Notes under the pieces: model-generated
Databases searched by the model: none
Told to the model about the DNA's origin: nothing
The model's input: the letters and a program-made list of their open reading frames with translations, nothing else
Shown here: positions 4,504 to 9,254 of the stretch, one piece after another
Layout of the letters: the number at the start of each line of letters is the position of its first letter
How positions within the stretch are numbered: the stretch's first letter is position 1
Position numbers and translations under genes: made by a program
Source: Acetofilamentum sp.
Lineage (GTDB): Bacteria > Bacteroidota > Bacteroidia > Bacteroidales > DTU049
Assembly: GCA_020720525.1 (NCBI GenBank)
Contig: DYON01000096.1
Location: 1-9,254 of the forward strand
DNA length: 9,254 nucleotides
Direction: 5' to 3'

Positions 4504-7434
4504 ATGAGGTTAGCTTGTGCTGTTATTGCGTTGGTATGCTCATTTATGGTTTCGGCTCAAGAGCATCCGTCTATTCACCAGATTGAATCGGAATATTACT
4601 CAAATCACGAGTTTTCCGATACAGCTGAAGTGCTGACAAAAAATCCGATTCAGAATCAAGGTTGTACGCTCGAAAAACGGGTTTTTGGCTGGCATCCCTA
4701 TTGGGTTGGTACTGTTTACACAAACTATCAGTGGAATCTGCTTTCCGATTTGTGTTATTTCTCATACGAGTTCAATGCTTCAACAGGCAATCCAACCGAT
4801 ACTCATGGATGGTTCACTACATCTGTAGTCGACTCGGCTCAAGCACACGGAACACGGGTGCATTTATGTGTTACCATGTTCGATGCTACTGATCATACTA
4901 CTTTTTTTGGAAGTACTACTGCACAAACCAACCTAATAACAAATCTTATAAATGCTGTTGACGCTCGAAATGCCGATGGAATCAATCTCGATTTTGAGGG
5001 AGTGAGTAGCTCTCACAAAACGGCTTTAACTGCTTTTGTAAAACTAATTGCCGATTCATTGCACACACGTATTCCTGGAGCAGAATTAACCATTGCAATG
5101 CCAGCAATCGATTGGGGCGGCACATGGGATATCTCTGCTCTAAACTCCTATGTTGACCTGTTTATCTTCATGGGATACGATTATTATTATGGAGGGAGCA
5201 GCATTGCAGGACCTACAGGACCTACTTACACCTTCAACACTTTTAATTATAATATTTCAAGAACTATTTCATATTATCTTCATGAAGGAATGACACCTTC
5301 CAAGCTTTTGGTGGGCGTACCCTATTACGGTTTTGAATGGAAAACTGATGCTTTGAGTATTCCGGCTAACACTGAAAGTAGTGGCACGGCTCGTTCTTAT
5401 TCATATATAAGAAACAATGGCAACCGTTATTCAACAGCAAATTATCACTGGGAACCAAATTCTCTCGAGTCATACTGGGCTTTTGATTCTATCGGAAATC
5501 ATTACCAAAGCTGGGTTGACAACGAAAGAGCCATGAGTCGCAAATTTGACCTCATCAATATTCGCGACATTGGTGGAATTGGGATTTGGGCTTTGGGCTA
5601 CGACAATGGTTATACCGATTTTTGGGATTTAATTGCCGAGAAATTCAGCGATTGCGCGGTAGTGCCCTGTACCGATACCATTTGGGATTTAGGAGGACCA
5701 GGAAATGATCATCATCACTTTGAAGATTTTGTGTACACCATTCAGCCCGATAATGCTACAGGTCTTACGCTAGCTTTTCAGAGCTTTGAACTCGAAGCCA
5801 ATTATGATTCTCTGTTCATTTATGACGGACCAGACACCAATTCACCTATAATTGGCAGTTACAGCGGAACAACCAGCCCAGGAACCATAATTGCCACAGG
5901 AAACAGTCTCACACTCGAGTTTTTCTCGGACGTGGCGACTTCAGAAGCCGGGTGGGAAGCCTACTGGACCTGCAGCACAGACATGATTGCGCCTTATACC
6001 GAGATTCAGAATATCAATTCATGGAGAACCGAAGATTTTCAGGTTACTTTCAATGATACTGATAATGTTTCACTTCAAGAAAGTTTCTGGCAGGTATTAA
6101 ATTATAACGGTACAGACTGGAAAGCCAATACCCAGTGCCGTTTTTTGAATGAAAATTTTGAAAATGCAGTTTTACCTGCTGAGTGGAATGCCGAACTGGG
6201 TAGCTGGAGTCTGGATAACGGACATCTATATCAATCCGATTCCACATTAGGAAACACAAAGTATAATATTGAAGTACTTCAAGACAGCAACAATGTCTAT
6301 CTCTACCACTGGCAAATGAGACTTGGTAATGCAGATGCAACCAATAACCGTCGGGCCGGACTGCATTATTTCTGCGATTCAATTCACCTAAGCAATAGAG
6401 GAAGCAATTATTTGGCTTATTACCGCCTTGATAATCAAACAGTTCAGCTATATGAATACATCAATAATTCCTACCAATTAATGGTTCAAGCCTCCTATCC
6501 TTTTGTGCAGGACACCTGGTACGATTTCAAAGTGTTGTATGATCCATCAATCGGATACAATGCCACATGGATTAACGATGAATATATTACTTCATGGACC
6601 GATGCCACTCCTATTACATCCGGAAACGGACTTTCACTGCGGGTGGGCAATAGTACGGCATGGTATGATGACATAAAAGTGTATACCAACCGCACATTGA
6701 ATGAAACCGTTACCGTTGGTGCTGACAGCATGAATATCGTAAGGTGGCAAAACCCCAATCCAACAACTCCTTCGTGCCGAATTAAATCGATGGTACTCGA
6801 CCAAGTAAATCTGTTTTCTGCAATTGCCTCGCAAGATGTTAATATTGATTACACTGTACCCAATGCTCCTGCTTGGGTAAACGATTTCGACAATGGCACA
6901 GGCGACCTCGACACATTGTTCTATGCTGGCGTAAGCTTTAACAATGCACGCTGTGCAGCCGCAACCGACCCAAACAGCGATGTAGTAGCATATTATTTCA
7001 ATTTTGGGCTTACTTGTGGAACCGACAGTATGTTTGCTTTTACCAATGCAGCCGACACCTTTTCTGTTTTAGGCGTTTTTGGCACCGATGGACTCTACTA
7101 TACTTATGCTTATGCACTTAACGGAGCTGGTTTACGCTCCGACACTACCTGCTCAGATGGTATTGCTGTTTTTCAGATTACCAACATTGGCAATTCCAAT
7201 GAATATGGATTAAGAATTTTTCCAAATCCAGTAGAGAAAGAGCTGAATATTTTTTGGCCAACAGACGAAAATGTTGTGGTAACTTTGTTTTCTATTGATG
7301 GAGCTATTGTTCTGCGACAAAAATGTGGTGGAAAATTCCCTATCGAAATCAATGTCGAAATGCTCAATTCGGGATTATACATACTCGAAATTGATGGAAC
7401 GGAAACATTACGACAATTAATAATGAAGCAGTAA
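4504..7434 (+). CDS. Secreted multidomain GH18 glycoside hydrolase with CUB, LamG-like and T9SS sorting domains, 976 aa
   Basis: GH18 enzymes cleave beta-1,4 links next to N-acetylglucosamine (chitin, peptidoglycan or N-glycans). The signal peptide covers residues 1-18 (ending MVSA before QEH). The GH18 barrel spans about 58-380: FGWHPYWVG (61-69), the catalytic strand DGINLDFE (158-165) with general acid Glu165 and Asp163, MGYDYY (223-228), GVPYYGFEW (271-279) and Trp362. The motif has Asn161 where classical chitinases have Asp, a change also seen in YaaH/SleL-like GH18 proteins. A CUB domain follows (about 389-490, with IYDGPD 439-444 and Cys389/Cys490). Then comes an Ig-like linker, a LamG-like region (about 545-730, ending WYDDIKVYTN), and a cadherin/fibronectin-like region (about 786-895). 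The last 75 residues (LRIFPNPVEKELNI onwards, ending IMKQ) are a type A T9SS sorting domain, so the enzyme should be released or anchored outside. It is first in an operon with the esterase. Confidence 0.93.
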   Translation: MRLACAVIALVCSFMVSAQEHPSIHQIESEYYSNHEFSDTAEVLTKNPIQNQGCTLEKRVFGWHPYWVGTVYTNYQWNLLSDLCYFSYEFNASTGNPTDTHGWFTTSVVDSAQAHGTRVHLCVTMFDATDHTTFFGSTTAQTNLITNLINAVDARNADGINLDFEGVSSSHKTALTAFVKLIADSLHTRIPGAELTIAMPAIDWGGTWDISALNSYVDLFIFMGYDYYYGGSSIAGPTGPTYTFNTFNYNISRTISYYLHEGMTPSKLLVGVPYYGFEWKTDALSIPANTESSGTARSYSYIRNNGNRYSTANYHWEPNSLESYWAFDSIGNHYQSWVDNERAMSRKFDLINIRDIGGIGIWALGYDNGYTDFWDLIAEKFSDCAVVPCTDTIWDLGGPGNDHHHFEDFVYTIQPDNATGLTLAFQSFELEANYDSLFIYDGPDTNSPIIGSYSGTTSPGTIIATGNSLTLEFFSDVATSEAGWEAYWTCSTDMIAPYTEIQNINSWRTEDFQVTFNDTDNVSLQESFWQVLNYNGTDWKANTQCRFLNENFENAVLPAEWNAELGSWSLDNGHLYQSDSTLGNTKYNIEVLQDSNNVYLYHWQMRLGNADATNNRRAGLHYFCDSIHLSNRGSNYLAYYRLDNQTVQLYEYINNSYQLMVQASYPFVQDTWYDFKVLYDPSIGYNATWINDEYITSWTDATPITSGNGLSLRVGNSTAWYDDIKVYTNRTLNETVTVGADSMNIVRWQNPNPTTPSCRIKSMVLDQVNLFSAIASQDVNIDYTVPNAPAWVNDFDNGTGDLDTLFYAGVSFNNARCAAATDPNSDVVAYYFNFGLTCGTDSMFAFTNAADTFSVLGVFGTDGLYYTYAYALNGAGLRSDTTCSDGIAVFQITNIGNSNEYGLRIFPNPVEKELNIFWPTDENVVVTLFSIDGAIVLRQKCGGKFPIEINVEMLNSGLYILEIDGTETLRQLIMKQ

Positions 7435-8318
7435 TGATGCGAAAATTTTGGCTGTCGTTGCTCGGCGTTTCGTTTCTATTGTTCTTATCGTGCAAATTGC
7501 ATGCTCAAGATTCGGTTAGGCTTATTAGGCCAGCTAATTCATTTGTTTACGAATTGAAATCGGAAATTAATGCTACAACGTATCAGATTAGTGTTTCTTT
7601 GCCTAAAAACTATTCGCCTACCGATTCAACACGGTATCAGGTTGTTTATTTTTTGGATGGAAACATGTGGTTTCCACTTGCGGTTGCCGAATACAATACC
7701 ATGAATAAGGCAGATGCAATAGAACCTTTGATTATTGTAGCTATTGGGTATCAGTTGCCCGATTTTACCTACGACATAGCTCTCCGAACACACGATTACA
7801 CTCCATCTGTTTCTGCAATAGCCGATTCTTCGATGAGTAGGCTCCACAACTGTATTGTGAAAAGTGGAGGTGCGACCGATTTTTTACTTATTCTTGAAAA
7901 GGAAATCATTCCATTTGTTGAGTCGCATTATAAAACAAATACCGAGCGTAGCTTAGCAGGACATTCGCTGGGAGGCCTTTTTACAACCTTTGCATTGGTG
8001 AAAAATCCTGCTCTTTTCTCCAATTATTTTATTTTTAGCCCTTCGCTTTGGTGGGACAATTCTTTTATGTTTCATTTTGATAAAATAGTTTTTTCTGAAA
8101 TATCTGACAGAATGCCAAATGTAAAGTTTGTTGTTGGAGCTGACGAAACCGATAGAATGGTGAAAGATGCCTATCGTTTTTCAAAAAACATGAAAAAGAA
8201 AAACCACAAAAAGGTTGATGTTGTTTTTGATAAAGTGCCCAATTCAGATCATTTTACTTCTTTGCCCGCATTTGTATCGTATTTATTTTCCTGTTTCCAA
8301 ATTGAAAAGTTGAAATAG
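7434..8318 (+). CDS. Secreted alpha/beta-hydrolase esterase, 294 aa
   Basis: The protein matches the putative-esterase family (PF00756; relatives include Fes/IroE-like, feruloyl and acetyl esterases). After a signal peptide (about residues 1-24, ending KLHA before QDS), the mature domain shows YFLDGNMW (72-79), IVAIGY (101-106), then the nucleophile elbow AGHSLGG (175-181) with Ser178. The likely acid is within GADETD (235-240) and the catalytic His is His273 in NSDHFTSLP. All three catalytic positions are present and the length is normal for the family. It should hydrolyse an ester bond; the substrate cannot be read. The ATG shares its A with the TAA stop of the GH18 gene (TAATG), implying translational coupling; a second ATG follows immediately. 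Unlike its partner it has no T9SS sorting domain, so it may stay in the periplasm. I see no convincing terminator in the 160 bases after the stop. Confidence 0.88.
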   Translation: MMRKFWLSLLGVSFLLFLSCKLHAQDSVRLIRPANSFVYELKSEINATTYQISVSLPKNYSPTDSTRYQVVYFLDGNMWFPLAVAEYNTMNKADAIEPLIIVAIGYQLPDFTYDIALRTHDYTPSVSAIADSSMSRLHNCIVKSGGATDFLLILEKEIIPFVESHYKTNTERSLAGHSLGGLFTTFALVKNPALFSNYFIFSPSLWWDNSFMFHFDKIVFSEISDRMPNVKFVVGADETDRMVKDAYRFSKNMKKKNHKKVDVVFDKVPNSDHFTSLPAFVSYLFSCFQIEKLK

Positions 8319-8481
8319 TAATGTTCATTGGTGCTCAAATATGCTAATTTGCTCTATTCCTGACTTTTTTAATGGGTTATGTGTGTCCTTAATTTTTATT
8401 TACCTACGAAGCCCCAATTCATTCCGCCAAAAAATGATAATGAATACTTGAAATTAAAGCTTTTAAATCTGATAAAGTATC

Positions 8482-8489
8482 TATATTTG
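8482..8489 (+). promoter_or_regulatory. Predicted -7 element of the 61-aa protein gene
   Basis: TATATTTG is an exact TAnnTTTG match, followed by GCAGCC as often seen at Bacteroidota promoters. It predicts a leader of about 55-60 bases. A -33 element is not clear; the nearest TTG (8448-8450) is too far away. Confidence 0.52.
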
Positions 8490-8543
8490 CAGCCTGAATT
8501 AATGATTATTGCCGTTAATAAGGGGGAATAAATTGTTAAAAGC

Positions 8544-8547
8544 GGAG
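8544..8547 (+). promoter_or_regulatory. Ribosome binding site of the 61-aa protein gene
   Basis: GGAG lies 5 bases before the ATG at 8553. It decides between this ATG and the second in-frame ATG at 8562, which has no such site at a suitable distance. Confidence 0.5.
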
Positions 8548-8552
8548 AAAAT

Positions 8553-8738
8553 ATGATTTTCATGGAAAATAAGGAGACTTTAGCCGATAAATTTAAAAGA
8601 CTAAAAAAAGCCTTTGAAGCAAAACAACTTTCGGAAAGAGAGTATGAGTTGTGGAAAAGGGTTTATCAGGCATCGACTGACACGTTGGAAAGTTATCAGT
8701 CATCTGCAAGCCAGCGCAAACGCAGAAGGGTTCGATAA
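8553..8738 (+). CDS. Small basic helical protein of unknown function, 61 aa
   Basis: The protein has no signal peptide or membrane segment. Residues 5-45 are predicted by eye to be helical, with a helix-turn-helix-like pattern FKRLKKAFEAKQLSEREYELWKRVY (15-39) that resembles the short SHOCT-type motif (a helix, a 'lse/te-E-E/Y' turn and a second helix); the resemblance is weak. The C-terminal end is strongly basic (SQRKRRRVR), which could bind RNA, DNA or an acidic partner. The start is ATG 8553 because of the GGAG upstream; ATG 8562 would shorten it by three residues. It has its own promoter and is flanked by non-coding DNA on both sides, so it is probably transcribed alone. Presence of a promoter, Shine-Dalgarno and open frame supports a real gene, but I do not recognise the family. 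Confidence 0.62.
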   Translation: MIFMENKETLADKFKRLKKAFEAKQLSEREYELWKRVYQASTDTLESYQSSASQRKRRRVR

Positions 8739-8772
8739 GTTGGACAGCATCGGTGAATAAGAATTTTTGCTT

Positions 8773-8793
8773 AAACATCGGATTTTGATGTTT
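8773..8793 (+). terminator. Weak candidate terminator after the 61-aa protein gene
   Basis: AAACATC (8773-8779) pairs with GATGTTT (8787-8793) around a 7-base loop, followed by TAAATC. The stem is AT-rich and the U-run short, so it would be a poor intrinsic terminator. It lies 34 bases after the stop codon. Confidence 0.25.
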
Positions 8794-8813
8794 TAAATCT
8801 TAAATATTTATAT

Positions 8814-8838
8814 AGCCATTTGAATTGAAAAGATGGCT
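8814..8838 (+). other. Small stem-loop between the 61-aa gene and the right-edge gene
   Basis: AGCCAT (8814-8819) pairs exactly with ATGGCT (8833-8838) around a 13-base AT-rich loop. The following bases (TGCTTGTTATTTG) are U-rich but broken. It could act with the preceding hairpin to end the upstream transcript, but either may be chance. Confidence 0.22.
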
Positions 8839-8887
8839 TGCTTGTTATTTGTTAAGTAAAAACAACCTTTTATTCAATAATATGTCA

Positions 8888-8895
8888 TATATTTG
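8888..8895 (+). promoter_or_regulatory. Predicted -7 element of the right-edge exported protein
   Basis: TATATTTG is an exact -7 match, 32 bases before the ATG at 8928, giving a predicted leader of about 27 bases. No -33 TTTG is seen at the expected spacing. The same octamer serves the 61-aa gene and, on the other strand, the DUF2795 gene. Confidence 0.52.
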
Positions 8896-8927
8896 TCCTC
8901 AAATTTGTTTCATTAAATTGTATTCTT

Positions 8928-9254
8928 ATGAAAAACTGTATTGTGATTTTTTTTCTGCTGCTGAGTACAGCTGCTTTTTTGCAAAATAGTCGCTCGCAGT
9001 ATCAAGATGGAAAGATTTGGATAAAAGTTAAGTCCGATTACCCTATTTATCAACACATTGCATTTGATGGGAAATCGTTAGACGATCCATTGAATTTGTC
9101 TCTTCAAACACTTGAATTCATTGGCAAACTTGCTCCGCAGTTTAATATTGTAAAACTATCACGACCATTTTATATGGCTCGCAACTTCGAACCCTTAGAG
9201 AATTTATATCAAGTTGAATTTAGCGACGTCCAAAATGCAGATTATTTATTGAAG
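8928..9254 (+). CDS. Exported protein, N-terminal 109 codons; possible prodomain of a subtilisin-like (S8) peptidase
   Basis: The ATG at 8928-8930 opens a frame that continues to the window edge (109 codons). The signal peptide is clear: MKNCIVIFFLLLSTAAFLQ, with cleavage probably near RSQ at residues 22-24. The mature part, SQYQDGKIWIKVKSDYPI, then FIGKLAPQFNIVKLSRPF (about 64-81) and LENLYQVEFSDVQNADYLLK (90-109), follows the pattern I associate with the propeptide of T9SS-exported S8 peptidases: a 'GxIWxKxK' strand, a helix, 'rPF', then 'L-x-x-x-Y-x-v-x-F' with a helix after it. The Asp-His-Ser catalytic domain would lie beyond the window, so the assignment cannot be confirmed here. The gene has its own -7 element and no Shine-Dalgarno. 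An alternative is another surface protein with a similar N-terminal fold. Confidence 0.7.
   Translation, partial: MKNCIVIFFLLLSTAAFLQNSRSQYQDGKIWIKVKSDYPIYQHIAFDGKSLDDPLNLSLQTLEFIGKLAPQFNIVKLSRPFYMARNFEPLENLYQVEFSDVQNADYLLK

Noticed and set aside
7434..7510. A lipoprotein signal in the esterase (FLSC at residues 17-20).
   Set aside because: The residues at -3 and -2 (Phe, Leu) do not fit a lipobox, while HA before QDS fits ordinary signal peptidase cleavage.
8417..8445. ATTCATT/AATGAAT inverted repeat as a terminator of the GH18-esterase operon.
   Set aside because: It has a 15-base loop, an AT-only stem apart from one pair, and no U-run.
1..9254. tRNA, rRNA, riboswitch, CRISPR array, prophage or toxin-antitoxin gene.
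   Set aside because: No cloverleaf, conserved rRNA segment, regular repeat-spacer series or matching protein family was seen on reading both strands.

Overview
This AT-rich window looks chromosomal and belongs to a member of the phylum Bacteroidota. Four signs support that: a type IX secretion (T9SS) C-terminal sorting domain on a large exported enzyme; repeated matches to the Bacteroidota -7 promoter element TAnnTTTG at a short distance from start codons; almost no Shine-Dalgarno sequences except at two small genes; and a small DUF2795 protein of a type I know from that phylum. I cannot resolve the order or genus.

Layout. Positions 1-650 hold two leftward genes for exported proteins: a 171-aa protein of unknown function, and 10 bases downstream a second gene that runs off the left edge. 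Positions 651-1246 have no convincing gene; they hold a pair of near-identical 14-base repeats and a possible worn insertion-sequence end. At 1247-1498 there is a leftward 73-aa DUF2795 gene with a strong ribosome binding site, a clear GNRA-loop terminator, and a palindrome that overlaps its promoter. Positions 1704-4241 carry a leftward pair: an AlbA_2/ATPase/winged-helix regulator-like protein, followed by a GT4-type glycosyltransferase that probably starts at a GTG with its own promoter inside the gap between the genes. Position 4504 starts a rightward operon: a 976-aa secreted GH18 glycoside hydrolase (signal peptide, GH18, CUB, LamG-like region, T9SS sorting domain) that overlaps by one base a secreted alpha/beta-hydrolase esterase. 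Then come a 61-aa basic, helical protein of unknown function and, at the right edge, the first 109 codons of another exported protein whose start resembles the prodomain region of T9SS-linked subtilisin-like (S8) peptidases.

How the genes may work together. The clearest functional unit is the GH18-esterase operon: a glycan-cleaving enzyme probably sent to the cell surface or medium by T9SS, and a coupled esterase with an ordinary signal peptide that may remove ester groups in the periplasm or outside. The AlbA_2/winged-helix gene is divergent from this operon, and the shared 262-base gap contains an 8-base inverted repeat, so local control of the operon by that protein is possible but is only an inference. 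The remaining genes look like independent housekeeping or surface functions.

I found no tRNA, rRNA, CRISPR array, phage gene or intact mobile element. I see no strong case for a wholly new system; the best leads are small regulatory structures and the unknown exported or small proteins.
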